Below, piece by piece: positions 51,860 to 63,970 of a DNA stretch of 64,000 nt (positions are counted from its first letter, which is position 1; every line of letters starts with the position of its first letter). The stretch comes from Eutreptiella sp. 'Long Island Sound 2002' (taxonomy: Eukaryota > Euglenozoa > Euglenophyceae > Eutreptiales > Eutreptiaceae), in contig OZ038389.1 in NCBI GenBank assembly GCA_964036045.1, positions 42,090,119-42,154,118 of the forward strand, given 5' to 3'. The notes beneath the pieces were generated by a model. The model was given only the letters and a program-made list of their open reading frames with translations. It was not told the DNA's origin and searched no databases. The translations under genes were made by a program, and so were the position numbers.

Positions 51860-54330
51860 GATGGTAGCCGTGGCACGTGAGCAACCCCCCATCAGGCCCA
51901 CCGGGGCCGTCCCCCCGGGTATCCACCCACATTTCTTGCCACCTGGCCCCCCCACATGGCCCACACCTCATCCAGAGGCCAAGGGACGCGCTCCGGTGCG
52001 TCCTCAACCTCCAAAGCCCCTTCATATCATTGGTGGCACGTCGTCTTGCTCCGGCCGTGCTGTGGGATCCTCAGGCCATGTATCGGGGTGCTGCAAGACG
52101 GACCGCACCCGGCTTTCTGCCCATTTGTCGTGCTACCTCGTGCGGGGGTATCTCGACTCTCCTCATATCGTGGTCCATCTGACGTCCTATACTGCAAGTG
52201 TTGTACCGGAACACATCCAACTATACCCTTGAGTCGTCTTCCGTGGATACCTCTAGCTCCCCATTTCGCCAACTTGGGTGGCCGCCCCCCCCCCCCTACT
52301 TGTTGTGTGCCTCATGTTGCCCCACCACACACCGCCGCAGAGGTGCCATAGTCACCCTCTGCCCCCGCACTGTGCGATATGAGGTCCATCGAGTACGTAC
52401 CCCCCTGCGCTTGGGCAGCCCGTATACTGCCGAGCTTTATACGGCGTGGCCTCGTGGCCCGCAGTCCTAGCCCTCCCCCAGTATTCGCTTTCCGCTCTAC
52501 CGGGTGGCAGGTTGCGGATTGCAAGTCCTACATCACGGCCCAGGAGGCCAACACGGATCCTAGGGATGGTCTCCAAGGACTCCTTCTACACAAACGACGC
52601 GAGATGTCGACGGGCCACTTGACACCCCAGCATCTATAATCCCACATCCAAGGAGCCCGCTAGACGACCTCCTGCGGATCGTGGATGACGCCGCTGTGGA
52701 GACTGCCTCTACATGCCTAGACAGTGTCGGCTGCCTAGATCCAGTGCAAGAACCACAGGTGTCCTTGAAGCACGCAGGAACCCAAATTTTCGATGTCCCC
52801 AAGTTTGCCCGCAAGGCGATGGCCCGTTTTCACTATGGGCAGCAGCAAGTGCCCCATCCCGTGGCCACCCCCTCCCTCAAGTCATACGCGGACGTGGTCA
52901 CGCCCAGCACCATAACGTGGGAAGACCATTTGTGCGTTATTGGCCTACGGCTTTCGTTCTTCCCCACACCACCAGGCCCTGCCCCATGTGCTCCTAGCTG
53001 TTGGAAGCGGGTCACTTCCTCCAATGCCCGCAGCAAGCGCTTGTATTATCACAGTACCACCGGCACCTGGCCACGCAACTTGCGTTCTTTTGCCCCTGGT
53101 GGTGCCACTCCCGTGCCACGGCATGGGGCGTCCTCGTCTTGTCAAGCCGTTTCTCATTAATGCCGGTGGCACCCCCGCCCACCCGTCCCTTCCCACGCCC
53201 TACATGGCACGCCTAGGGGAGCTCGAACCCGTTACCCGGGATGGCCTCCTCCATCGCACCATTGGCCCCGGGCAGTTACGCCACCTTGTCCAACATATTC
53301 TCCGCACTTCCGTCCTCTTCCACCGCCGGCGCGCCCTACCAGCCCTCGCCCGCCACAACGCCTATGGGCCCTTGCGAGGAGACGACCCTGTGGATATGGT
53401 GCTCCCGGTCCCTGTCATCAAACTGGTTCCATGTGGACACTTCGGGACTTGGTGAGCAACAAAACCGATGGCCAGCTCAGGACATCCTTCTGGGGCTCTG
53501 GGCCACTGGACACCTCAATGTCTTCTCGTCCAACATCTTGCCACAACATGGACCCTGTGCCCACAGCAAGCGACGGGCGCGGGTTGCATACGTTTTCGCT
53601 GAGCAGGCTCGTGTCTCGTCCACCTTCTCGAGGCTATCCAGCGAGCAAACCCCTGCGTGGTACTCCTCGATGCAGCCTCAGCTCATGAACTGCACACGGT
53701 CTCCTTGCAGCTCGCCGCCTTTGGACCGTGGTTTATGGCAGGGACCAAAGGTACCTCACGGCAAGCCTCATTGGCAATGATGTCCCGCAATGGACCGCCG
53801 CGTTGCTCACGGCGTTCTCCAACACCCTCGTGGCGGCAGTGCAAGGCCCCCACATGGTGTGCCGTGGCCTCCACATTGCGTTGGCGGCGGGGGACCATGT
53901 CCTGTCATGGTCGTAGCCCCCCCCCCCCCCGGTGGCTCTATGATAGCCGCCGACCCGTGCCATGACGTGCCCCAGCGCGGTATGCGTAGACGCGCCGGGG
54001 TGCATTCACCCCTTTTGCCCCGGCGGCGTACCAAGTCGGTAGTGAAGCCCCAAGAAGACCCCTCCACGTCGGTGAAATCCTGGCCAGAAAGCCATCTCTG
54101 GTGGACCGGTCACGCGGATCTTTGTGGCAGTGGATGTGCTGGCGGATCAAGCCATGGCATCGTAGCACATCGGCATCATGACTTGGACGGCCTGCAAGGA
54201 GGGGTGTTTCTCAGGTGTGTTGCAAGACTCACTTTACTCTCGGGCGGAGGTAAATGAGGACTCCTTCTCGGACCTACGTTGGCCCCAGTTGGACGACGAG
54301 GGTACTCACCGTACGTGAGGACCTTGCTGG
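51860..54330 (+). pseudogene. Unrecognised decayed protein-coding region
   Basis: Long coding-like segments follow one another on the plus strand in changing frames: VSLKHAGTQIFDVPKFARKA (about 52760); GRPRLVKPFLINAGGTPAHP and GQLRHLVQHILRTSVLFHRR (53130-53330); LGEQQNRWPAQDILLGLWAT (53450); RARVAYVFAEQARVSSTFSR; YLTASLIGNDVPQWTAALLT (53750); IFVAVDVLADQAMAS then a stop (54120). At least five frame changes or stops lie between them. I do not recognise the family. The length of about 2.4 kb with no clear splice sites suggests a decayed intronless element polyprotein. Confidence 0.4.
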
Positions 54331-54347
54331 TGCTCCTCCTCCTCCTC

Positions 54348-54455
54348 CCCCGCCACCAATCACCCAAAAACCACTATCAACCACCAAACAACCACCACCA
54401 ACCATTGAACAACCACTACCAACGACCAAACAACCACTGCCAACCACCAAATGAG
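54348..54455 (+). repeat. CAACCACCACC-type minisatellite, third block
   Basis: Same unit type as 51387-51830 (ACCACCAAACAACCACCACC, ACCATTGAACAACCAC). Confidence 0.9.
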
Positions 54456-55540
54456 CGTCCGGCTCACATGTGAACATACTTCCCATCCCATGACATGTGA
54501 CACGTGCCTCCACGTCACATGCAGTCGCATTATCGCCAACACTCATCATGCGGTTGTTTTTGCACTGATTTATGAAGGCCACTTGTACTGTCACCTTCAA
54601 AGCCTTGAGCACGTCCTTGTGTGCTGCACCAAGCAACCAATTGTGTTCCGTTCCGACGACCGCGCTGCAGCATATCAATATCAACTGCCGCATCCACAAT
54701 GGCTCTCGGCGTAGAGGATATGACGTGTGGACTCAAGGAACTGTCCAAGTGTTGGCTGGGCAAGGGTCAATGGAAGTGCTAATGCACCACCTCAAGGGTG
54801 GGTGGCGGCAGCATTAGCGACGCACCAAGAGATGTTGGGAGACCGGCACTAGATCTTAATGGCATGGATGCGAGCATCGCAACGAACTCGGAGGATCCAT
54901 GCAGCTCAGTGGAACAGCTCCCCATATGCCCCCCAATAGATGTGGATGTGGTGTCCATCTGTCCATCTATCAATCAATTTTGGGTTGCCTTCCTATTGTT
55001 CCTTCGTCAGCCCGTCCCCTTCTTCCGATTTGCCTTCGTCCCTCCCTTTCCAACCCCCTTTCCCGCCTTTCCCTCTCCTAGACTCTGGTTTGCTTCCAAC
55101 ATGAAGGCCCTGCACCGAAGGAGCTGAGGGTACGTGTGCATGCAAATTGTAGGGTGGGGGCGGGGGCTAGATCTTTGCCATCCATTCAAGAATTTGCTTT
55201 GGGGAACCATGGTGAATCTCAGTGGCTGCAAAGTATTGCAGGTTCATCAGTTGCTCAAGAGGGAGGTCATGTTGGAGAGCCACCAATATGAGTGAAATGC
55301 AAGCAGTGATCGACTAGCGAAATTGGGAAGTTGTACCACAAGCAAATACAGGCTTGCCCAATACAAAGCCCTCCCTGCGAATTAAGGAGGACGAAACTGG
55401 GTTGTTATGGTCGGCCGCTTGCCTTGCACCATTGTCACCGGCCCTTGCTCATGCAGTGGGCATGTGACATAGAGCTAGAATAGCCCGTTGGCGTTGGCTA
55501 TGAAGGTCCAATTCTTCTTGTCCCATTCAAGCTCTAGGGT
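54456..55540. other. No recognised gene
   Basis: A frame at 54451-54714 contains CDTCLHVTCSRIIANTHHAV, which has Cys pairs but no known spacing. Nothing else stands out. Confidence 0.3.
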
Positions 55541-55645
55541 GCATGATATTTGTGCAGGGTGCATAATCTCGTTAGTTTCCGGTAGCCATGGGGGTGCATA
55601 ATAATTATGCAGGGTGCATAATCTCGTCTGTTTGTGGTAGCCATA
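55541..55645 (+). repeat. Short tandem duplication (GTGCATAAT...GGTAGCCAT)
   Basis: Two copies of a unit of about 55 bp with GCAGGGTGCATAATCTCGT and GGTAGCCAT, directly upstream of the retroposed insertion. Confidence 0.7.
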
Positions 55646-55678
55646 TGAGACTTCGGCTGAAACTTAATGAGGGTCTTC

Positions 55679-56431
55679 TCATGAGGGCCCACTCGGCCAC
55701 GGTCGCCCGGGCCCACATTAGCCACCAGCAGCTGGCCTACCAGAAGTTCCGCACATGGGCTGCTATGGTGACCCATAAGCTGGGGGACAAGGACACGTGG
55801 TTGACCGCGGCCATGTGCGATACCTTGCAACTTGCCCGCGTCAGCCAACATAGATCCATGAAACAATGGCGGCAAGAGTCACTGGAGGTGGTCCGGGCCT
55901 GCATGAGCCGGTGGCTAATGGAGCACCAGGCCTGCGTGGAGGAAATCGCAGAGCGGTGGAGCCTTGTCCGGGAACAAAAAAAGAGGCTTGCGAGTGCAAT
56001 CGACTTGTCACCGGGTCGGCGTTTGAAGCGATATAGGACGCACCACCCCGACACCCCGGACTACATCCAGATTACTGGGGACCCTGATCCGACAGAACCG
56101 TGGGAGATTCAGCTGACTGGATCTCACAGGATCCACCGCACGTGACCTGTGGCTCGCTACCAACACATCTGAAACACCATACTGGAGACTTCGGACTGGG
56201 CAGCCAATGCCCGTGGCAGAGCAGATCTGCACACCACTCTCAGCCAACTTGTGGGATAACTTGTCCCCACAGGCGTCCTCGATGGACGTGCATAACCCGC
56301 ACGAAGCCTGTGGCTATAGTTACAACGGCTGGACTGATGCTAGGCAACCTGCCTATGAGTGCCTCTTCTTTGTTCATAGTGAGACTTTGAACTTCGAACT
56401 TATGTGGCGCCGAAAAAAAAACAAAAAAAAA
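55679..56431 (+). mobile_element. Retroposed insertion with A-rich tail and ~19-bp target duplication
   Basis: Flanked by direct copies of GAAACTTAATGAGGGTCTTC at 55659-55678 and 56432-56451. The right copy is preceded by an A-rich tail (CGAAAAAAAAACAAAAAAAA). An A-tail next to a target duplication of this length is the signature of LINE-mediated retroposition. The insert carries a plus-strand ORF (next entry) and about 290 nt of 3' sequence. It is either a processed copy of a cellular mRNA or a 5'-truncated LINE. Confidence 0.75.
55681..56145 (+). CDS. ORF in the retroposed insert: helical basic protein
   Basis: The first ATG inside the insert is at 55681 (an in-frame ATG at 55645 lies partly in flanking DNA). 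154 residues: HISHQQLAYQKFRTWAAMVT, then WRQESLEVVRACMSRWLMEH, then CVEEIAERWSLVREQKKRLA, followed by a Pro/Asp-rich end (HHPDTPDYIQITGDPDPTEP). The repeated 'W-x(10-14)-R/K' helices suggest a coiled coil or helical bundle. No family is recognised. The frame is intact, so the insertion is recent or selected. Confidence 0.5.
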   Translation: MRAHSATVARAHISHQQLAYQKFRTWAAMVTHKLGDKDTWLTAAMCDTLQLARVSQHRSMKQWRQESLEVVRACMSRWLMEHQACVEEIAERWSLVREQKKRLASAIDLSPGRRLKRYRTHHPDTPDYIQITGDPDPTEPWEIQLTGSHRIHRT

Positions 56432-56719
56432 GAAACTTAATGAGGGTCTTCAGGGGGTGTGACCTACGTACCACAAGGTCTGGGATGACATGGGCTCCAC
56501 AACTCCACCGGCCTGCCTCTTGGTGCATCGGGGCAATTTCTTGATCCGTGCAGTAGGCTTACCGTTGGGTGCGGAGTATTGTGTCCCACGTATGTTGAAT
56601 GTGGTGCAGAAGGGATCCTTTTTCCGGTTTGCGACTTCCTACACACGTGCCGGCCAAGATGATCTCTTTGAACGTTGGGGGCAAGAGCTAATTTTGTTCC
56701 CGGACTGCCTGAGTACGTT

Positions 56720-56900
56720 GATCTACCGTTTGGAGTACTTCCTTGAACTCCTCCCGCTCCTACAGTTTCCACTCCTCCGACTGCAACTTTTGCTCCTCCA
56801 ACTCCTTCTGATCCTGCAATCTCCGCTCCTCCAACTCCCCCTAATCCTGCAATTTCCACTCTTCCAACTCTCGTTGCACTTGTAGGATTTGTAGTGCCAC
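56720..56900 (-). pseudogene. Coiled-coil fragment with 27-nt repeats, internal stops
   Basis: On the minus strand: VALQILQVQRELEEWKLQD, stop, GELEERRLQDQKELEEQKLQ, then SEEWKL, stop, EREEFKEVL. Units of nine residues (ELEExxLQD) repeat about five times. Two in-frame stops disable it. It may be a degenerate exon or a repeat that happens to code for heptads. Confidence 0.5.
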
Positions 56901-57099
56901 TTCGCCTTTGATACCAAGTTCTTTCAATGTCTGGGGTGTTTGGTGGAAAGTGAAATCTATCGTGGATAACCATGCAACCTGCAGTTTAACGGAAATAGAG
57001 AAACGTTCATAGGTTCAAAATCACAGTGGATGATGATGCCGCACGAGAACATGCCTGTCACAGGTCATGGGGGAACTATGTTTTGTGGCAGTGGACGGG

Positions 57100-57260
57100 G
57101 AGGACCACGAGAAGCACAAACAGCACAAACAGCGGCCAAAGCAGCACAAACAGCACAACCAGCACCCAACACATCACAAACAGCACAACCAGCACCCAGC
57201 CCGACACAAAGTGTGCATCCAGCACTCAAAACAACACAAATGGCGTGCACAGCGCCAAAA
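57100..57260 (+). repeat. CAGCACAAACAGCACAACC-type low-complexity repeat
   Basis: Imprecise CACAA(A/C)CAGCA units. Confidence 0.85.
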
Positions 57261-59248
57261 CATGTTCTCAGCCTGGGGGGTAAGGGGGAGAGGATATATC
57301 ACTGTTTACTCCAGAGATTTGCGTTTGATTTCATTCCTTTTGATGAAAGGGAATTGTTGAATCCGCATCGGTGGTGTGCTCGTCAAAATGTGACATTTCT
57401 GTGATGATTCAAGGGAAATGGAGAAGGAACAAGCATGGGGATTCTGACCCCAACAGTAACCCCCTCCCCAAGCGGATTCCAATTGGACTGAGTAAGTCTG
57501 GTATGAGGTCTGGATCATGCTGGTTATTCCAAAAGTTGATGCCACCCCCCCCCATGCCTCCGGCGCCAGAGAGATGACCCATACCCCCAGTGGTATGTGT
57601 GGAGTCATGCCTCAAAGGGAGAGGACCAAGCCTCCGTGCAGACATTTCTATGACGTGCCTCAGGTGTTGACGGCTTGTGGAGTTTCCACGCTGGACTTCT
57701 ATGTTGTACTTTACCTGCCGCACAGAGCCAGCCCCTCTAACCAAGCACTTACGGGGCAAACCAAAAAACTGAGACCTACCTCAGACAGTTTTTTTGCTCA
57801 CAACCAAAGCCTGGCACAATGGTAGGAAGACAAATTCTGAGATGCCGTGGGTTTTGGTAGCAATCAATACGCCAGCAACACCAGCAGACTGGGGGCGGGG
57901 GGGGGGGGTCATGTCCACTTAAACACAAATACCACCTACCCCACCAACGCCCCTGCACACCGTCTGGTGGACAAAACCTCCAAAACAAATGCACCGACCC
58001 TGAGCTTCAACTCATGACCTCGCAAAATACATGACATAAGGCGCTGAGATTAATTGATTGTAGGAAAGCACATAGGTAGCAAATTTGCAACGTTCGACTA
58101 AGGTTCAGCGCTTCTTTGCCTGAAAACACTGTCCAAGGACCGGCCAATTGGTGAAACATTGCTGGTTGTCATTGTGCAAGGGGGATGGGGCGGGTTCGCT
58201 TCTGCTTAACTGAACCTGCAATCAATCTTCCTTCTGGGCGTAGCACTGCGGCCACGATCAATGTTCCAAGGTTTGCACTACCACAAACCAGATATTGCTC
58301 GCATCCGAGGACCAGCATGTACGACATTTTTGGGCACTTTGGGGAACAGTCCGCTGTGAAATGTGTCCCGTCTCAAACAGGGGTTTTCAACCCAACCCAG
58401 CTTGCCAGGGCATGCTGTAGTTTCCTGAGGCCACAAAGCTGCCCAGAGCAGAGGAGCCACCCCTGTGCAGTGCTTTCAGACACTGACCTCCCACGAAAAA
58501 GAAATTTTGGTTTGGAATTGACAATTCCTCTTTGAGTTGGAAAAATGCCTGCAAAATGGGCTTTGCATGCCTTCTTGAACATCTAACAACTTGCAATTCT
58601 CCATTTTTGCTCTATTTACCCGGTGGTCTGGAAGCACTGGTCTCTTAAGAGAGGTGATGCACCCCAATCGTAATCCGGTGATCAAACTCAGCGGATTGGC
58701 AGCCAATTCAGATTCCGGAATGGGATTCCTCTCAACCAGGATTAAGTATTGTGCCCTCAGTAACAGCTGCAGTGCCCTCAGAAGTGCCAAGCTTGCCAGC
58801 CTTCGAACCAACTGTGGTTTCAAAGGGCTAATTCACACCGGACGACTCCCTGAAGCGCGCTCTGTGGTTGATGTGGCAGCACAGTGGGTGTGAGCACAGT
58901 AAGTGATGTGGCAGCACACCCTGCAAACTGAACCTGAGCCACAAGAATGGCAACCATTGAATGCGGTTGTCATGCTCTGACCTGTCACAGTACCGCCACC
59001 TGCCAACAAGGCTGAAAAGTGTTACAGATGAGCAATGCAATTTCGTTCCATCCCAGGGACACAGCAATAACGTCAGCACCCCTTTGGCACCACTGCTGCT
59101 GCTACCTCATGGTGGCAGCCAAAGTCTGAGGTACCAAACACCATTACCCTTCGCCATGTGCACGGGCCCCCCTTTGCTCAGCAATGGTGTCAGGAGAGTC
59201 CAGTAGACCGTTGGAATTTTCCTTCAGAGGTTGCTACTCCCCTCCTAG
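57261..59248. other. No recognised gene; expected place of eIF5 5' exons
   Basis: I looked here for the eIF5 N-terminal domain (RYKMP, CxxC zinc pairs) on the plus strand and did not find it. Frames at 58185-58535 and 58591-58893 show no domain. Confidence 0.35.
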
Positions 59249-59251
59249 AAA

Positions 59252-62127
59252 ATGGGTAAAGACGACATCGATCGGACCCCCGTTGAAGACGATGAGGATG
59301 AGCCGGAGGAGGACGAGCGGATTGAGGAAGTATTTGATTATGTACAAAAGCACGATCCCAAAGAGACGGCAGAGTTCATCAACAAAGTGGCGACGCAAGG
59401 CCCTGCAACGATTGAAGGGAATTTGTGCACCAACAAACCATTCTTCTCAGGTTTTGTCTGTGCCACCCGTTTTGCGTGAGAAATGCCGCCGCCATTTTGT
59501 GTATCAAATGCCGCCACCGTTTTGCGTGTCAAATGCCCCATCTGCGTTGCACAGCGTACTTCCTCTTGATGGGCATCTTTGATGAGGACGAACCTCTTCC
59601 ACCTCAAATTACTGAGAAGGCCGACTACTTAAAGGGTTGGGCTGATGACGATGAGAAACAAGAAGCCCTTCTCTGCTGCTTCGAGTTCTTCGTCTGGTAT
59701 GAGTGCAGGACGAGAGCTGAACAAAAGAAAGGAGGCAAGCTTCCCTTTTGGTGCAGCATCAATGAATCCACTATGCACACCCACCACTGCTACAATTGTC
59801 TGAAACCCTGTCCCAAAATTCGTCCCGAAAGTATTCCCAAACGAAGGCCATCTTGATGAGGAACAGATTGCAAGTACAAAGCTCCATAAACTTGATTCGT
59901 TGAAATAGTTGCATCAAGCAAAAACATGGCCGCATCTTGCACCAGCACGTTGCGCATCGAAGGGCACATTCCGCTTGATGCATGCAGAGTCAGTGCACAT
60001 TGCCATCTGCACTGACTGTTCATATGTAGTGCTTGGTACGCAGGGCGCAGCTTATTGATGGAATTGCAGGTGCTGTTGCGGCCCTGTCACCAGCACTGTA
60101 CTCTGGGATGAGCTTATCACTGAGCTTGACAAACCAGGACAGGACTTACAGCCCCACCACACGTCACTGTCATGGGCAATGAAGAAGCAGACCGCCTGTC
60201 TAAGATGGGCAGGGCATGCCATTTGTGTCATGTCATCTATCAACATGCAATCACGATACCACTCCAACAGTTCGAATGTTAGAGATATGCGATGAGCATG
60301 GGGCACAGGCAGTCAGGCGAGTAATCCCGCCACAAAGGGGCGGCATACAAACACCAAGCTGTGCACGCTGCTCCAGGATATAGGCCTGACCTCGCGCTGT
60401 GGTCGCCAGCAGTCACCTTAAGCTGACATAGTGCAATGTTGCTGTCTGCCTCTGACCATTGGTCGCTGGCAGCAACGTCTGGGGGGGGGGGGGGTGAGAG
60501 AGATACACCCGGCCACCACCCCCGAGCACCAACGTGCCTTGTATCTGCTTTGATGAGATTGGACGACAGCTTTTAGTGGCGGAAACAGAAGACCCACCCC
60601 CGAGGGACCTCTATGCAATGCCATTGGTTTTGCAACCGCAACCACCAGGCTGTCAGGACGTGTAGGATGACTCCATGGTGATCCAACAGTGTGAGGTCCG
60701 GTTGGTTCCGCAACTGCCGGACCCTGAGCAGCTACACCCCATCTCCCCCCTGTTGCAGGAAAGGGAGGCACAACCAGATGGGCAGTGGATACGACACTGT
60801 GTTGAGTTCCCAGGTTCGGCCAGGGGATGGGTGCAGGAAGTCTTTCCCATGCCCAACAACATGGTGTACAGCATGCATTTGGCGGGCGACAGTGTGCGTC
60901 AGCAAGGGACTATGGAGGGACATGGACAGGCCACACACGAGCAACTCTAATCGTCAGAGCAGGGGGAGCCTCCAGTCGTACAGGCGTAGTGTCCGTCCAG
61001 CCATCATAGTGGCAACTCATTAAGAGGTGTCCGGATGCACTAAGCCCATGGGCTAAGCTCCTAAGTATGATATCCTTCCTTAGAGAAATGCTATGAACAA
61101 TCAAGGCTAGAATATACACATCAGTCCCCTGTACCTTATGTACATTTTTGGCCAATAGCACATCTGGAAAAATTCACAACCTCTGAAGGAGGGCACCGAC
61201 ATCCCTGTTGCTCCGTTACCCCAGAGGTGGGAGGGATGTGTGGGGCTGCACTTGGCTTATGTAGTGCTGACTCACCTATCCACCCACTCGAGCCTGGGGT
61301 ATGCATGTGCACCTGCAGGCAAGACCATAAAACCTGTGGGCGTCCAGTACACTGGTCCTGTAAAGGGGGTTACACAGACCACCCTCCTAAAGAAAGTCAG
61401 TGTGCAGTGTCCGACTCACACCTGACCCTTGCCACAGCACAACATTCAAAAGCCGGTTGCATTGAATGATGAATGCGTTTTGCTGCCAGGGCTCATGTGG
61501 CACTGTGACCCCCGACCCATTGGTCACACCGAAGCTTCACACCCTCAACTGCACTTGTCATGCCTGCAGCAAGAAGCAAGAGGGCTCCATAGATGCTTTT
61601 GAGGGTGTTCTCAAGCCGTTGTGGGAGCTGGACATTGTGGCAGAGCAGGTTTGTGCAATTGTCGCTACACGTTGACTACCAGTGCTTGGCCTGACAGGAA
61701 CGAAGTAGGTGCGGAATGAGGTGGGGGGGAAGGGGTGGTGGTGAAACAGGATTTGCCTAAATTCTGTGTCAGAGTCACGTTTTGGGGCTACTTCAGACAT
61801 CCTGGGATGCTTTGGGGGGGGGGGGGGGGGTCCTCGGGGCCTCATGAGAGCGGGGGGGGGGGGGGTGCAGATCCCACATGCATTTTCAATCATCACAATC
61901 TGGCCCCACACGTGTTTCATCAACATGCAGCCTGTCTGATCACAGAACAGAGCAAATGCATTAAACGAGCCGGTTTGCCACTGACTTTTGCTGCACAGAT
62001 TATCATCCAATGGTGTGAAAACGAGACCGCAAGCTGTGGATTTGGGGTCACTGAAGAGCATGCGCTGCAAGTGCGAGAGGCTGCTAAGCCTTTTGTGGCA
62101 TGGGTGCAAGAAGGAGAAGAGAGATAA
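59252..62127 (+). CDS. Translation initiation factor eIF5, C-terminal (W2) half
   Basis: Four exons with exact phase match: 59252-59450 (donor CAG|GTTTTG, phase 1), 59555-59696 (acceptor GTTGCACAG, donor GTATGA, phase 2), 61570-61648 (acceptor CATGCCTGCAG, donor GTTTGT, phase 0), 61999-62127 (acceptor TTTGCTGCACAG, stop TAA). Spliced length is 549 nt, 182 residues. An acidic leader (DDEDEPEEDERIEEVF) is followed by the W2 HEAT-like domain: YLKGWADDDEKQEALLCCF, VLKPLWELDIVAEQ joined to IIIQWCE, and VREAAKPFVAWVQEGEER at the C-terminus with the acidic/aromatic end typical of eIF5. In eIF5 this domain binds eIF2-beta, eIF3c and eIF1. ATG 59252 is directly preceded by CTCCTAGAAA, so this may be an internal exon; the N-terminal GAP domain was not found upstream. 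BZW/5MP or eIF2B-epsilon W2 domains are alternatives. Confidence 0.85.
59697..61569. other. Intron of the eIF5 gene
   Basis: 1.87 kb, with a G-run at 60481-60492. Frames at 60675-61023 are not supported as exons. Confidence 0.7.
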
Positions 62128-62239
62128 GGAAGGGGCTATGATGGATGGTGGTCGTTGATATGGCTTTCGTAATAAGGTTCACATGCCAGCAACAGGCAAC
62201 AGAGATCTGCAATGGACCATCAACCAGTCGGAGCACGAT

Positions 62240-62482
62240 GTGGTGTGGTGTGGTGTGGTGTGGTGTGGTGTGGTGTGGTGTGGTGTGGTGTGGTGTGGTG
62301 TGGTGTGGTGTGGTGTGGTGTGGTGTGGTGTGGTGTGGTGTGGTGTGGTGTGGTGTGGTGTGGTGTGTTGTGGTGTGGTGTGGTGTGGTGTGGTGTGGTG
62401 TGGTGTGGTGTGGTGTGGTGTGGTGTGGTGTGGTGTGGTGTGGTGTGGTGTGGTGTGGTGTGGTGTGGTGTGGTGTGGTGTG
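62240..62482 (+). repeat. (TGGTG)n pentanucleotide array, ~48 copies
   Basis: Nearly perfect, one TGTTG variant. It begins about 110 bp after the eIF5 stop. GVVWC / HHTTP frames are artefacts. Confidence 0.98.
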
Positions 62483-62651
62483 AAGCTTCAGCATGACCCA
62501 GGCTCATTCAATTTGACAGCCGAAACTCCTGGTGTGTATTTCAGGATCCTTGAATGTGTTGTTTCTTCTTCGTTCTAGTATCCCGCCGATTTTTCAATTC
62601 TTTTGTCTGACTGTTTTTTCTCGTGGTTGATGCCCCCCTGCCCCCTCCCCC

Positions 62652-62726
62652 CCCAACCCAACCCAACCCAACCCAACCCAACCCAACCCAACCCAACCCA
62701 ACCCAACCCAACCCAACCCAACCCCC
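62652..62726 (+). repeat. (CCCAA)n pentanucleotide array, ~14 copies
   Basis: Perfect units on the plus strand, TTGGG on the other strand. Not the same register as TTAGGG. Confidence 0.98.
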
Positions 62727-63180
62727 ACAGTTCCTGGCCACACCTTTGCTTTTAGGTGCTACTGGGCCAGACTTGCGAAAGCATGCATTGCTGACCAATG
62801 AAAGATTAGCTTTTGCACGGATTCAACCCATATGATGCCAGTGAGCAACTCTCCCCCGTCTATACCTCCCAAAAAATCCCTCCTCCACTCTCCGCAACAA
62901 AAAAACCTCACGTCTCCCGCGAAACCACCTACAAACCTAAAGCCACCAAATTCACACACATTAATCTCCATGCTACCCCACAAGATCCCTTCACTTTTCC
63001 TGTCCCTTCACTTTACCTTTGCACAGCAACATCTTCAACGTACTTCCTCCACCCCACTCCCGATCCTCGCACCACAAACCGCCCAATCACTCACTCAACA
63101 CCAACTCCAGCTTCCCACACTCCTGACCCTCGCACCTCATCCTACTCAATCACCCACTTAACACCACCTCCGTCTCCCCG
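62727..63180. other. No recognised gene
   Basis: C/T-rich sequence with Pro/Ser/Thr-rich frames; no domain. Confidence 0.4.
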
Positions 63181-63970
63181 CTTAGCGACCATTCCCGGTT
63201 TTTAGCGACCATTCCTGGTTTTCAGCAACCATTCCCGGTTTTAGCAACCATTCCTGGTTTTCAGCGACCATTCCCTATTTTTAGCGACCATTCCCTATTT
63301 TTAGCGACCATTCCTGGTTTTTAATGACCATTCCCGGTTTTGAGCGATTCCCGGTCTTTAGGGACCATTCCCAGTCTTTAGGGACCATTCTCGGTTTTTA
63401 GCGGCCATTCCCGGTCTTTAGCGAACATTCCCGGTCTTTAGCGACCATTCCCCTATTGTAGCGACCATTCCTGGTTTTTAGCGACCATTCCCGGTTTTTG
63501 GCCACCATTCCCGGTTTTCGGCGACCATTCCCAGTCTTTTGGGACCAATCCCGGTCTTTAGCGACTATTCCTGGTTTTCAGCAACCACTCCCGGTTTTTA
63601 GTGAGCATTCCCAGTCTTTAGCGACCATTCCCGGTGTTTCGGGACCATTCCAGGTTTTCAGCGACCACTCCCAGTCTTTAGCGACCGTTTCCGATGTTTA
63701 GGGACCATTCCCGGTTTTCAGCCACCACTCCTGGTTTTTAGTGAGCATTCCCGGTTTTTCGGGACCATTCCCTGTCTTTAGCGACCACTCCCTGTCTTTA
63801 GCGACCATTCCCTGTCCTTAGGGACCATTCCCGGTTTCAGCGGCCATTCCCTGTTTTTAGCGACCATTCCCGGTCTTTAGTGACCATTCATGGTCTTTAA
63901 CAATCATTCCCGGTCTTTAGCAACCATTCCTGGCCTTCAAGGACTGCTCCTGGGCCTTTGGCGACCGGGG
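63181..63970 (+). repeat. 20-21-bp minisatellite (GCGACCATTCCCGGTTTTTA), ~38 diverged copies
   Basis: Units vary at fixed positions (CCGG/CTGG/CAGT/CCTA; TTTTTA/TCTTTA/TTTTCA). The array stops just before a G-run at 63967 near the window end. Confidence 0.95.

Noticed and set aside
58000-58080. tRNA-like minus-strand sequence (GAGTTGAAGCTC as box B)
   Set aside because: No acceptable box A at the right distance and no cloverleaf; chance or very old repeat.
59425-59856. Reading through the 59697 donor to a stop at 59856
   Set aside because: Splicing at 59696 restores the W2 domain in correct phase with 61570; the read-through tail has no W2 similarity.
62240-62496. Open frames of 94-136 codons (GVVWC / HHTTP repeats)
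   Set aside because: They are translations of a pentanucleotide array in all frames.
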